Below are positions 50,624-59,275 of a DNA stretch of 64,000 nt, one piece after another. Source of the DNA: Candidatus Homeothermus arabinoxylanisolvens (GTDB lineage Bacteria; Bacteroidota; Bacteroidia; Bacteroidales; Muribaculaceae). The DNA is taken from contig LUJO01000018.1 of the NCBI GenBank assembly GCA_001689405.1, forward strand, positions 34,400-98,399. The letters run 5' to 3'. The first letter of the stretch is position 1. Each line of letters opens with the position of its first letter. The notes under the pieces were generated by a model, which saw only the letters and a program-made list of their open reading frames with translations, was not told where the DNA came from and made no database searches. The translations under genes and the position numbers were made by a program.

Positions 50624-52426
50624 ATGACTACTGATATAAAAAATCGCCTCCGCACATTGCGTGAAGCCATGGCGGCATCGGGCATCGCCCTTACGGTCAT
50701 ACCCCACTCCGATCCCCATCAGAGCGAGTACATGTCGCCTCACTGGCATCTCCGCGAGTATTACAGCGGATTCAACGGCTCGGCGGGTGACCTTGTGGTC
50801 ACCGGTGACGAAGCCCTTCTGTGGACCGACTCGCGCTACTTTCTTCAGGCGGAGCAGCAGCTCGAAGGCACCGGCGTAAGGCTGATGAAGGCAGGCCTGC
50901 CCGACACACCCTCCATAGCCGGCTACATCACAGGCAAGCTAAAGCCCGGCGATACGGTAGGCATCGACGGGTTGATATACTCAGCCGACGAGGCTGAAAG
51001 GCTTGAGATGACACTTGCCGGACACGCCATAAAGCTCGCGGCCGACTTCACCGCGGCGGCCGACAATCGCACCGCCCGGCCGGCACTCCCCGATAATCCC
51101 GTATTTATATATGAGGAGCGGTATGCAGGCGAAGGCACCCGGCTTAAAATCGACAAAATACTCGATGCGGCCGCCGTGCACGGTGCCGGCTCCGTATTCG
51201 TCACCGCCCTCGACGAAATAGCATGGGCGCTCAACCTCAGAGGCTCCGACGTCGAATACAATCCCGTATTCACCTCGTTTTTGTATCTGTCGGCCAACGG
51301 TTCGACCCTTTTTGTAAACGATATAAAACTTGACGGTCAGGTCAAAAAGTATCTTGACATGCTGGGCATAAGTCAGGCCCCCTACTCCGGTGCGGCGCCA
51401 TTCCTTTCGTCACTCCCCCGCGACGCAAAGGTGCTTGTCGACCCGGCCAAGGCATCGAGAGCGTTCATTGATGCCCTCGGCGACAAGGCCGTAAAGGCCC
51501 CGTCGCCCGTCCCGGCACTGAAAGCGCTGCGCAACGAGGTACAGATACAAGGTCTGCACGACGCCATGTTGCGCGACGGAGTGGCCCTCGTCAAAGGTTT
51601 TGCAGAACTTGAGGAGCGCTTGGCGGCAGGCGAACCGATTACGGAGATGGAGGTCGGGCGTATATTGTCAAGACGCCGCGCGGAGCAACCGCTGTACTTC
51701 GACGACAGTTTCGGCACGATAGCCGGCTTCAAAGAGCACGGAGCCATAGTACACTACGAGGCCGACGAGACTTCTGACGCCGCCATTACAGGCAACGGAC
51801 TCCTGCTCGTCGACTCCGGCGCCCAATACCTCGACGGCACCACCGACATCACCCGCACCGTATCGATAGGCGACCCCTCGCAGGAAGAGCGCCATGACTT
51901 CACGCTCGTACTGAAAGGCCACATCGCGCTCGCCATGGCGGTATTCCCCGAAGGCACACGCGGCGCGCAGCTCGACGCGCTCGCACGCATACCCATGTGG
52001 GCCGAGGGCAAAGGCTATCTCCACGGCACCGGACACGGCGTAGGCCACTTCCTGAACGTACATGAGGGTCCGCAGAGCATAAGGCTGAACGAAAATCCCG
52101 TGACACTGAAACCCGGCATGCTCACCTCCAACGAGCCGGGCATATATCTGACCGGCAAGTACGGCATACGATGCGAGAACCTTATGCTGACCGTGCCGGC
52201 GTTTACAAGCGACTTCTCACGCTTTCTGCGGTTCGAGACAGTGACATTGTTCCCGTTTGACCTGCGTCTCGTCGACACATCCATGCTTACCGACGAAGAG
52301 CTCCGCTGGCTTAACGAATACCACAGGCGGGTGCATGACACACTGTCGCCGAGGCTCGACGAAAAAGAGCGCGCATGGCTCGACCGCAACACCCGACCGC
52401 TTACACGAAACGAATATTACGATTAA
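50624..52426 (+). CDS. Xaa-Pro aminopeptidase (M24, aminopeptidase P)
   Basis: A 600-residue cytoplasmic metallopeptidase that removes an N-terminal residue preceding proline. The frame is open upstream to 50438, but a promoter at 50586 and the start IKNRLRTLREAM favour the ATG at 50624. It has two creatinase N-terminal domains (about 5-135 and 160-310) and a catalytic pita-bread domain (about 315-535), with the metal-binding sites LLVDSGAQYLDGTTDITRT (two Asp), the His in LHGTGHGVGHFLNVHEGP, and two Glu in LTSNEPGIYLTGKYGIRCEN. The last 60 residues form a C-terminal cap typical of the long form. It precedes the carbonic-anhydrase-like gene by 15 bases. Confidence 0.94.
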   Translation: MTTDIKNRLRTLREAMAASGIALTVIPHSDPHQSEYMSPHWHLREYYSGFNGSAGDLVVTGDEALLWTDSRYFLQAEQQLEGTGVRLMKAGLPDTPSIAGYITGKLKPGDTVGIDGLIYSADEAERLEMTLAGHAIKLAADFTAAADNRTARPALPDNPVFIYEERYAGEGTRLKIDKILDAAAVHGAGSVFVTALDEIAWALNLRGSDVEYNPVFTSFLYLSANGSTLFVNDIKLDGQVKKYLDMLGISQAPYSGAAPFLSSLPRDAKVLVDPAKASRAFIDALGDKAVKAPSPVPALKALRNEVQIQGLHDAMLRDGVALVKGFAELEERLAAGEPITEMEVGRILSRRRAEQPLYFDDSFGTIAGFKEHGAIVHYEADETSDAAITGNGLLLVDSGAQYLDGTTDITRTVSIGDPSQEERHDFTLVLKGHIALAMAVFPEGTRGAQLDALARIPMWAEGKGYLHGTGHGVGHFLNVHEGPQSIRLNENPVTLKPGMLTSNEPGIYLTGKYGIRCENLMLTVPAFTSDFSRFLRFETVTLFPFDLRLVDTSMLTDEELRWLNEYHRRVHDTLSPRLDEKERAWLDRNTRPLTRNEYYD

Positions 52427-52441
52427 TCTACTATAACAATT

Positions 52442-52999
52442 ATGGCACTCATAAAAAAAGTAAGGGGCTACGAACCCATAATCGGCAAAAACTGCTTTCT
52501 GGCCGACAACTGCACGATAATAGGCGACGTCATCATGGGCGACGACTGTAGCGTATGGTTCAATACCGTACTGCGCGGCGACGTCAACTCGATCAAAATC
52601 GGCAACCGAGTCAACATTCAGGACGGATCCGTACTGCACACCCTATATCAGAAGTCGACTATAGAGATTGGCGATGATGTGTCGATAGGACACAATGTCA
52701 CTATACACGGAGCCAAAATCCATGATTTCGCACTTATAGGCATGGGCGCAGTGGTCATGGACGACGCCGTGGTAGGCGAAGGCGCATTGGTGGCTGCGGG
52801 CAGTGTCGTGCTGTCGCGCACACAGATAGGCCCCAACGAACTGTGGGGAGGCGCACCGGCCAAATTTATAAAAATGGTCGATCCCGAACAAAGCAAGGAG
52901 ATAAACCGCAAGATTGCGAAAAACTACCTCATGTACTCTACATGGTACGATGCCGAGGCTGACAACGAAGCCGGCGTAAAAGCCGAGCGCACCAAATAA
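52442..52999 (+). CDS. Gamma-carbonic-anhydrase-like hexapeptide protein
   Basis: A 185-residue left-handed beta-helix protein with hexapeptide repeats (DVIMGDDCSVWFNTVLRGDV, then IQDGSVLH and SIGHNVTIHGAKI). The three histidine-type metal ligands appear as His in SVLHTL and two His in GHNVTIHG, and NIQDGS is typical of the YrdA/CaiE group. It may bind zinc; carbonic anhydrase activity is often absent in this group. It follows aminopeptidase P closely and probably shares its transcript. Confidence 0.9.
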   Translation: MALIKKVRGYEPIIGKNCFLADNCTIIGDVIMGDDCSVWFNTVLRGDVNSIKIGNRVNIQDGSVLHTLYQKSTIEIGDDVSIGHNVTIHGAKIHDFALIGMGAVVMDDAVVGEGALVAAGSVVLSRTQIGPNELWGGAPAKFIKMVDPEQSKEINRKIAKNYLMYSTWYDAEADNEAGVKAERTK

Positions 53000-53018
53000 C
53001 CATCCCTGCCCACACTTA

Positions 53019-53062
53019 CAGCGACAGCGGACGCCACATTGTAATGGCGCCCGCTGTCGCTG
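53019..53062 (+). terminator. Stem-loop after carbonic-anhydrase-like gene
   Basis: CAGCGACAGCGG (53019-53030) pairs with CCGCTGTCGCTG (53051-53062), and the loop contains a second short stem GCCA/TGGC. The T-run is weak (CTTATTAAAT). Confidence 0.7.
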
Positions 53063-53079
53063 CTTATTAAATCTATCTC

Positions 53080-53142
53080 CTATTAGTCCAATTAGCCTAA
53101 TGCCTAACGACTAATCCACTAACGACTAATTGTCCAACGACT
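53080..53142. repeat. CTAAT-type short repeats, copy 1
   Basis: Degenerate 8-10 base units around CTAAT/ATTAG fill the gap just after trpS. Read on the minus strand, the end farther from the gene contains GGCTAATTGG and CTAATAGGAGATA, which recur in copy 2. The TAG stop of trpS is formed by a unit (CGACTA on plus). Confidence 0.7.
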
Positions 53143-54232
53143 ATCTCCCGGAAGAGTATTTCTTGGACTGTTCGCTTACGAGGTCCACATCGTCGAAGTA
53201 ATTGATCCGCATGGCACGGCGCACATCGTCAAGAGTGGCGGCAGCCACCTTGCGTGCCTCCTCTGAACCGCGCTTAAGTATGTCATACACGGCCGGTATA
53301 TTCTGCTCCCACTCCTTGCGGCGCTCGCGTATCGGGCCGAGTTCCTCCTCGATGACTGCGGCAAGAAACTTCTTCACCGTACCGTCGCCCAGACCGCCGC
53401 GTGTATAGTGGTCCTTAAGCTCCTGAAGATTTTTATATTCGGGCAGATAACGCTCAAAGTGCTCGTCCTTGCAGAAAGCGTCGAGATATATGAACGGACA
53501 GTTGCCCTCAAGATGCCCCGGATCGCACACATTGAGATGCTCCGGGTCGGTATACATGCTCTTGACCTTCTTAGCCACCTCCTTAGCGCTGTCGCTCAGG
53601 TAGATGCAGTTGCCCAGCGACTTGCTCATCTTGGCCTTGCCGTCAGTTCCCGGCAGACGCAGGCATGCCGCGTTTTCAGGCAGCAGTATCTCCGGCTCCA
53701 CAAGAGTGTCGCCGTACACATTGTTGAAGCGGTTCACTATCTCGCGCGTAAGTTCTATCATCGGAGCTTGGTCTTCGCCCACAGGCACTGTCGTGGCGCG
53801 GAATGCGGTTATGTCCGAAGCCTGACTCACCGGATAGCAGAAAAATCCCACCGGTATGCTCTGCTCGAAGTTGCGCATCTTGATTTCGGTCTTCACCGTA
53901 GGATTACGCTGCACGCGCGACACCGTCACAAGGTTCATGTAATAAAACGCAAGCTCCGTAAGTTCCGGCACCTGCGACTGGATGAATATCGTGGTCTTGG
54001 CCGGGTCGATGCCCACCGACAGGTAGTCGAGAGCCACCTCGATAATATTCTGGCGCACTTTCTCCGGATTGTCGGCATTGTCAGTCAGAGCCTGCGCATC
54101 GGCTATCATGACAAATATCTTGTCAAACTCTCCCGAATTCTGCAGCTCCACTCTGCGCTTCAGCGAGCCCACATAGTGGCCCAGATGCAACTTACCCGTA
54201 GGACGGTCGCCCGTAAGTATGATTTTCTCCAT
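53141..54232 (-). CDS. trpS: Tryptophan--tRNA ligase
   Basis: A 363-residue class I synthetase. The HIGH-type motif is RPTGKLHLGHYVGSL and the KMSKS loop is GKAKMSKSLGN. The protein begins MEKIILTGDRPTG and is full length. It is cytoplasmic and charges tRNA-Trp. A -7-like TAAATTTG (minus strand, 54263-54256) lies 24 bases before the start. Repeats lie both before and after it (53080-53142 and 54295-54398). Confidence 0.97.
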   Translation of the reverse strand: MEKIILTGDRPTGKLHLGHYVGSLKRRVELQNSGEFDKIFVMIADAQALTDNADNPEKVRQNIIEVALDYLSVGIDPAKTTIFIQSQVPELTELAFYYMNLVTVSRVQRNPTVKTEIKMRNFEQSIPVGFFCYPVSQASDITAFRATTVPVGEDQAPMIELTREIVNRFNNVYGDTLVEPEILLPENAACLRLPGTDGKAKMSKSLGNCIYLSDSAKEVAKKVKSMYTDPEHLNVCDPGHLEGNCPFIYLDAFCKDEHFERYLPEYKNLQELKDHYTRGGLGDGTVKKFLAAVIEEELGPIRERRKEWEQNIPAVYDILKRGSEEARKVAAATLDDVRRAMRINYFDDVDLVSEQSKKYSSGR

Positions 54233-54255
54233 TATGTCAATAGTTTAATTTACCG

Positions 54256-54263
54256 CAAATTTA
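54256..54263 (-). promoter_or_regulatory. -7 box of trpS
   Basis: The minus strand reads TAAATTTG, matching TAnnTTTG, 24 bases before the ATG at 54232. No good -33 element at the right distance. Confidence 0.5.
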
Positions 54264-54294
54264 CATCTTTTACCCCAATATAAAAAACAATCTT

Positions 54295-54398
54295 CCCAAT
54301 TACCCCATTTATCTCCCATTAGACCCATTAGCCTAACTCCCTAACCGACTAACTCCCTAATCACCTAATTACCTAACGCCCTAACCAACTAACGACTA
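54295..54398. repeat. CTAAT-type short repeats, copy 2
   Basis: About 100 bases of degenerate units such as CCCATTAG, CCTAACTCC and CTAATTACC, between the DUF1232 gene and trpS. As in copy 1, the minus-strand gene's TAG stop (54398-54396) lies in a unit, and the far end reads GGCTAATGGG then CTAATGGGAGATA on the minus strand. Confidence 0.7.
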
Positions 54399-54782
54399 CC
54401 TAAACTCCCCCGGCAGGTCAGCGTCGGTCACCGAGGGAAACCACCGTACGAGGCGCTCCCTCGCACGGGCCTTCGCCTCGGGCGTAATATTGCCCTTAAT
54501 GGCATTTAGCGCCGCGATAACAGCGGCCATGTCATCGGAAAATCCCACCAATGGCATGGCATCCGGTATAAGATCCACCGGCAGAATAAAATAGCCCAAC
54601 GCCCCGTAAATGATAGCCCGGTCTTTCAACGGCAGCTTCGAGTCAGTCACGACATAATAAAGAAGCAGCACAAGATACACTAACGACGCCCCGGCTGACT
54701 TGCCGATGGACGACAACTTTTCCTTCAGGCCCTCTACCGAAAAATACTTCTGATAGTCGGCAAACAACGGCTTGTCATTCAT
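54396..54782 (-). CDS. DUF1232 (YkvA-like) membrane protein
   Basis: A 128-residue protein. The central part has the DUF1232 pattern LPLKDRAIIYGALGYFILPVDLIPDAMPLVGFSDDMAAV, with the conserved PxDxIPDxxPxxGxxDD core, and a hydrophobic helix before it (about 33-48). The function of the family is unclear; it is thought to associate with membranes. It lies 31 bases after an inositol-monophosphatase-like gene in the same direction and ends in a repeat tract. Confidence 0.88.
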   Translation of the reverse strand: MNDKPLFADYQKYFSVEGLKEKLSSIGKSAGASLVYLVLLLYYVVTDSKLPLKDRAIIYGALGYFILPVDLIPDAMPLVGFSDDMAAVIAALNAIKGNITPEAKARARERLVRWFPSVTDADLPGEFR

Positions 54783-54813
54783 AGTAAACAGTATGTGTTA
54801 AGTTTATGCGGAA

Positions 54814-55596
54814 TCAGTGGCCGTCCTCCGGCCTCAGCAGACCCAGCAGGCGGTCATGTATGTCAGGAGTACCCGCCACCACCGATATGTTGCGGTCATG
54901 GCGGAAATGCGTGTAACGCCCTCCCGCTTCCTCAACGACGAGCAGCCCGGCGCACACATCCCACGCATGCAGGTTCATCTCCCAGTAACCGTCAAGAATG
55001 CCCGCGCCCACATAACACAAGTCAATCGCGGCCGACCCCAGACGGCGCAGTCCGCGCACACGCGGCATCACGGCCGCCACATTGTCAAGGTTATTGTCGG
55101 GATTACTGTCCTTGTCGACAGGGAAACCCGTAGCCACCACACTGTGAGCAAGCTCCGACTTGCCCGACACAGATATAGGAGTACCGTTCAGATAGGCGCC
55201 TTCGCCCCTGACGGCATGAAACAATTCATTAAGATAAGGAGCGAAAACAACGCCTGCGAGCGGCTCCCCCTTATACTCGACACCGACCGACACGCTGAAC
55301 AACGGCAGCCCCTGACTGAAATTGGTCGTGCCGTCAAGCGGGTCTATGACCCAGCGGTAATCGCCGGCATGGGTGTCGGCGCCCGACTCCTCCGACAGTA
55401 TCGAATGGTCGGGATAAGTGTCTCTGATATGACCTATCAGCAACCGCTCCGCAGACTTGTCGGCCACGGTCACGATGTCGCTGTCGTTGAGCTTGGCTTC
55501 CACGCCAAGTTCGTTACCTCTGAAATAGCGCATGTGCACGGCGCCCGCCTCGCGGGCCCATGACATGGCGTTAAGAAGCAATTCCGGGCAATCCAT
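54814..55596 (-). CDS. Inositol monophosphatase family protein
   Basis: A 260-residue magnesium-dependent phosphatase. Metal-site motifs are SEESG (about 68-72), VIDPLDGTTNF (about 83-93) and the C-terminal HAWDVCAGLLVVEEAGG. It could dephosphorylate inositol-1-phosphate or, as CysQ/SuhB relatives do, PAP or similar phosphates. Substrate cannot be decided from sequence. It precedes the DUF1232 gene. Confidence 0.92.
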   Translation of the reverse strand: MDCPELLLNAMSWAREAGAVHMRYFRGNELGVEAKLNDSDIVTVADKSAERLLIGHIRDTYPDHSILSEESGADTHAGDYRWVIDPLDGTTNFSQGLPLFSVSVGVEYKGEPLAGVVFAPYLNELFHAVRGEGAYLNGTPISVSGKSELAHSVVATGFPVDKDSNPDNNLDNVAAVMPRVRGLRRLGSAAIDLCYVGAGILDGYWEMNLHAWDVCAGLLVVEEAGGRYTHFRHDRNISVVAGTPDIHDRLLGLLRPEDGH

Positions 55597-55652
55597 ATAT
55601 CTTCAGCTTTATACTACTACACAACTTATAATAATATTACCCGGCAAAATGT

Positions 55653-56123
55653 TTAGTCCTTGTTCTCGACAATAGGAAGCTGACGCTTGAAAACCTCTTT
55701 AAACGAGATAAGCGACTCGGTGCGCGCAAGCCCCAGACCCTGAAGCTGCTCATGGATTATGTGCAGCAGGTGGTCGTTGTTGCGTGCATATAGTTTTATG
55801 AACATGTCGTACTGGCCCGTCGTGAAGTGCACCTCCACTACCTCCGGTATGGCTTTCAGCTTCTCGACAACCTCGTCAAACTTACTCGGGTCCTTGAGGA
55901 AAAATCCGATGTAGGCGCACGTATCATATCCCACCGATGCGGGATTGATAAGACATTCCGAACCACGGAGCACTCCGAGTGCCATAAGTTTCTGTATGCG
56001 CTGATGGATCGCGGCTCCCGAAACATTGCATTCGCGCGCTATCTCAAGAAATGGTTTACGTCCGTTTGTCGACAAAGTCTGAAGAATTTTGTAGTCCAAG
56101 GAGTCCAACTGTGCTTTAGCCAT
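55653..56123 (-). CDS. Lrp/AsnC family transcriptional regulator
   Basis: A 156-residue DNA-binding protein. The N-terminal helix-turn-helix (LDYKILQTLSTNGRKPFLEIARECNVSGAAIHQRIQKL) and C-terminal RAM ligand domain (PEVVEVHFTTGQYDMFIKLYARNNDHLLHII) are complete. It usually forms octamers and senses amino acids. A -7-like TAAATTTG lies upstream on the minus strand (56185-56178). It faces the acetyltransferase gene across 136 bases. Confidence 0.94.
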   Translation of the reverse strand: MAKAQLDSLDYKILQTLSTNGRKPFLEIARECNVSGAAIHQRIQKLMALGVLRGSECLINPASVGYDTCAYIGFFLKDPSKFDEVVEKLKAIPEVVEVHFTTGQYDMFIKLYARNNDHLLHIIHEQLQGLGLARTESLISFKEVFKRQLPIVENKD

Positions 56124-56177
56124 AAACTTATGATTTTATTTCTTTGTTATATTTTGAAACCGTTAACTTTCGGAAAG

Positions 56178-56185
56178 CAAATTTA
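56178..56185 (-). promoter_or_regulatory. -7 box of Lrp-type regulator
   Basis: The minus strand reads TAAATTTG, 55 bases before the start at 56123. A TTG lies about 22 bases further upstream. Confidence 0.45.
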
Positions 56186-56259
56186 CACATTTATATAATA
56201 ATTCTACCAATTTTGAAATAAAAATTGTTTCTTTTTCCTTTTTAGAGTAACTTTACGAC

Positions 56260-56790
56260 ATGAATATTACACTTACTAAAGCACACGCCGACAACATCGG
56301 CCTCGACCTCTTCAGGAAAGTATATTTTGAAGCCTTTCCTGCCGACGAGCGACGGCCGTGGGACGACATAACCGACAAAATACACAACGGCCACGACATG
56401 TTCTCCGCCTACATGATCATGAACGGTGACACTCCGGTGGGCTTCATAACCGCTTGGCAATTCCCCGAAGCGGCCTACGTGGAGCACTTCGCCATCGACA
56501 GTGCATACCGGCGTCACGGGCTTGGCGCTCTGGCCATTGACAAGTTTCTTTCGCTTGTGTCGACACCCGTGGTGCTTGAAGTGGAGCTGCCCGGCACCGA
56601 CCCCATGGCAGAACGGCGCATAGGCTTCTACCGGCGCCACGGCTTCACGCCGCACCCTGACTACCAATACGTGCAGCCGCCCTATACCGACGAGCTTCAG
56701 GAAGTGCCTATGATGCTCATGACCCGGGGCGACATCGATCTCGACATAGCACGCCGGTTGCTTCATCATTTCGTTTACGAAGCGATATGA
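56260..56790 (+). CDS. GNAT family acetyltransferase
   Basis: A 176-residue cytoplasmic protein with a GNAT acetyl-CoA fold. The CoA pyrophosphate loop is in YRRHGLGALAIDKFL, after strand EHFAIDSAY, and GFYRRHGF forms the late motif B. The acceptor is unknown. It is followed 22 bases later by a metal-binding lipoprotein gene in the same direction, so the pair may be co-transcribed. Confidence 0.87.
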   Translation: MNITLTKAHADNIGLDLFRKVYFEAFPADERRPWDDITDKIHNGHDMFSAYMIMNGDTPVGFITAWQFPEAAYVEHFAIDSAYRRHGLGALAIDKFLSLVSTPVVLEVELPGTDPMAERRIGFYRRHGFTPHPDYQYVQPPYTDELQEVPMMLMTRGDIDLDIARRLLHHFVYEAI

Positions 56791-56812
56791 AACATTTTAT
56801 TTTATAACGAAA

Positions 56813-57700
56813 ATGGACACCTCGCAAAAACAACGCCATACACTCACCGCCGTCGTCACCCTCCTGACACTCGCGGTCGCGGTCATATTCGCGGCCTGCG
56901 CACGGCAGCAATACAACCGCCCCACCATAACCGTAAGCATACAGCCGCAGAAATATCTGCTTGAGAAGATTGTCGGCGACAAATGGGACGTCAAGTGTCT
57001 GCTCTCCAACGGAGCCAATCCGGAGTCATACGACCCGAGCCTCACCCACCTGCTGAACCTTGAGAACAGCAAGGCGTACTTCCGCATAGGCAACATACCC
57101 TTCGAGAGCGCCATAATAAACAAGGTGCACAACAACAATCCGGCACTGAAGCTGTACAACAACTCCGAGGGCATATCGCTCATAACGGGCACGCACAGCC
57201 ACGGCACGGGAGAGCGCGACGACGAGCCCGACCCGCACACATGGACCTCCGTGGTCAACGCGCGCAAGATAGCGAGCAACATGTACAACGCCATGGTCGA
57301 CCTCGACCCCGACAACAAAGGCTACTACTCCGACAACCTGCGCAAGCTCCTCACGGAGCTCGACGCGCTTCAGGACACCATATCGTCACGGCTCGCCGAC
57401 AAGCGGGGCACGGCCTTTGCCGTGTGGCACCCCTCGCTGAGCTACTTCGCCCGTGACTACGGACTGACACAGATATCGCTCAGCCCCGAAGGCAAGGAAG
57501 CCTCCATAGGCATGCTTCAGGAAAGCATAGACGACGCCAAGGCGCATGAGGCCAAAGTCATGTTCTTCCAGAAAGACATCGACTCGCGGCAGGCACAGGT
57601 GGCCAACGAACAGATAGGCGCCACACTCGTAAACATCAACCCTCTCAGCTACAACTGGGACAAAGAAATGCTCACCATAGCAGATGCACTCTCAAAATGA
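56813..57700 (+). CDS. ZnuA-like metal-binding lipoprotein
   Basis: A 295-residue substrate-binding protein of a metal ABC importer (zinc or manganese). A lipobox IFAAC (Cys29) anchors it. It has ANPESYDPSLTHL, where the usual first ligand His is Glu; a His-rich acidic loop (GTHSHGTGERDDEPDPHTW, about 126-144) with a second ligand His; WHPSLSYFARDYG with a third; and FQKDIDSRQAQ with an acidic ligand. Its stop overlaps the start of the ATPase gene by 17 bases. No permease gene follows. Confidence 0.88.
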   Translation: MDTSQKQRHTLTAVVTLLTLAVAVIFAACARQQYNRPTITVSIQPQKYLLEKIVGDKWDVKCLLSNGANPESYDPSLTHLLNLENSKAYFRIGNIPFESAIINKVHNNNPALKLYNNSEGISLITGTHSHGTGERDDEPDPHTWTSVVNARKIASNMYNAMVDLDPDNKGYYSDNLRKLLTELDALQDTISSRLADKRGTAFAVWHPSLSYFARDYGLTQISLSPEGKEASIGMLQESIDDAKAHEAKVMFFQKDIDSRQAQVANEQIGATLVNINPLSYNWDKEMLTIADALSK

Positions 57701-58379
57701 CATACTGATATCGCTCAGCGACATCTACATGCAGTATGACCGCAAAGTCATACTGCGCGACATTAACATCGACATAAAGCGCAACGACTTCCTCGCGATA
57801 ACCGGACCAAACGGCGGAGGCAAGACGACGCTGCTGCGGCTCATACTCCGGCTCATGCCCCCTACACGCGGACAGGTGCGCTACCTCGACCGCGGAGTTC
57901 CGGTAAAAAATCTGTCCATCGGCTACCTGCCGCAGAAGAATCTTATCGACAGCCGTTTCCCGATAACGGTGAAGGAGGTCATAGCGCTCGGACTGCTCGC
58001 CGACAAAAAGATAAATGACGCAGAGCGCACGAAAAGGATACTCGACACCATCGAGCTGATGGGGCTTCAGGACCATGCCGACCACGCCATAGGCGAGCTG
58101 TCGGGCGGACAGCTTCAGCGCACCCTCATAGGGAGGGCGCTCATATCGCACCCGGAGATACTTGTACTTGACGAACCGCTCAGCTATCTCGACAAGCACT
58201 ACGAGCACGAGCTATACCATATAATCGCCGACATGGCGGCCGACACGACGATAATACTCGTGTCGCACGAGATGTCGACCATCGCGGGAATGGCCAACCG
58301 CCACATAATAGTGGACCATGAGCTGCATGAGTGCCATGCCTCGCGCCACTACGCGCACGCATCGTGCGACGATGAGTGA
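57684..58379 (+). CDS. ZnuC-like metal ABC transporter ATPase
   Basis: A 231-residue ABC ATPase: Walker A GPNGGGKTTLL, signature ELSGGQLQRTLIGRAL, Walker B ILVLDEPLSYLD, and H-loop LVSHE. The C-terminus is rich in His (HIIVDHELHECHASRHYAHASC). It powers a metal importer with the upstream lipoprotein, but no ZnuB permease is found before the next gene, which is on the other strand. The permease must lie elsewhere or has been lost. Confidence 0.9.
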   Translation: MHSQNDILISLSDIYMQYDRKVILRDINIDIKRNDFLAITGPNGGGKTTLLRLILRLMPPTRGQVRYLDRGVPVKNLSIGYLPQKNLIDSRFPITVKEVIALGLLADKKINDAERTKRILDTIELMGLQDHADHAIGELSGGQLQRTLIGRALISHPEILVLDEPLSYLDKHYEHELYHIIADMAADTTIILVSHEMSTIAGMANRHIIVDHELHECHASRHYAHASCDDE

Positions 58380-58390
58380 CCGGCACGCCA

Positions 58391-59266
58391 TCACCGGCTG
58401 CCCGCCACAAGGAAGGCAAGGCCTATGAGCAGCACCGACAGGTCGACCAGCTTGAGACGTATGTTCCTCTCCCTCAACACCGTCACGCCATAAAGAAACG
58501 ATACAATGACGCTGCCCCGGCGTATCATCGACACTACGGCTATCATGGAGCCGTCGATAGAGAGCGAATAAAAATATGCTATGTCGGCCACGGTAAGGAA
58601 TACCGAAATGAAAGGTATTGACCACCGCCAGCGAAATTGCGAGGCGGCTCCCTTGGCTTTCAGCAGTATGAAAATTGTGACGCCCATGATAATGAGCTGA
58701 TAGAAGGAGTACCACGCCTGCACCTCCAGAGGCTCGTAGAAGCGCAGCAGATATTTGTCATAAAGAGCGCTCACCGCACCCATGAAGGTGGCGCCGATGC
58801 TGAACCACAGCCACCGGCTCTTTTTCAGCGAGAACCCCTCGCGGCCGCCTATGCGGCTTATGAAGTACAACGAAACAAAACCGAGCGCTATACCTATCCA
58901 CTGCATCCAGTTAAGACGCTCGCCGAATATGACGAGCGCACCTACAAGCACTATCACGGGCCGGGCGGCATTCACCGGGCCGGCTATGGTGAGCGGAAGG
59001 TGCTTGAGACCGAAGTATCCGAGCAGCCACGACGACAGAACGATAAAAGACTTCAGCACTATGAGCATATGGCCCGAGACGGTATTGCCGAGGCCGTAAT
59101 TTCCGGCCCACAGACCGGCGACGATGACCGGCGACATAAGCAGAGCGCTGAACAGAGTGTTGAAAAACAGTACGACAAGCACATTATTGCCCGCGACTGA
59201 AATCTTCTTGAATATGTCGTAGGCCCCGAGGCACAGCGCCGACAGTATGGCAAGAGCTATCCACAT
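58391..59266 (-). CDS. EamA/DMT family transporter
   Basis: A 291-residue inner-membrane protein with about 10 transmembrane helices in two EamA repeats (about 1-140 and 150-290). Features include LGAYDIFKKISVAG in helix 1 and SLYFISRIGGREGF between the repeats. Substrate unknown; family members export or import metabolites. It is the last gene of a minus-strand operon after an antiporter gene (9-base gap) and converges with the ZnuC gene. Confidence 0.85.
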   Translation of the reverse strand: MWIALAILSALCLGAYDIFKKISVAGNNVLVVLFFNTLFSALLMSPVIVAGLWAGNYGLGNTVSGHMLIVLKSFIVLSSWLLGYFGLKHLPLTIAGPVNAARPVIVLVGALVIFGERLNWMQWIGIALGFVSLYFISRIGGREGFSLKKSRWLWFSIGATFMGAVSALYDKYLLRFYEPLEVQAWYSFYQLIIMGVTIFILLKAKGAASQFRWRWSIPFISVFLTVADIAYFYSLSIDGSMIAVVSMIRRGSVIVSFLYGVTVLRERNIRLKLVDLSVLLIGLAFLVAGSR

Positions 59267-59275
59267 GGCGGCAGG

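Noticed and set aside
53080..54398. CTAAT tracts as a CRISPR array or as att sites
   Set aside because: Units are 8-10 bases, degenerate and without spacers, and no cas or integrase gene is present.
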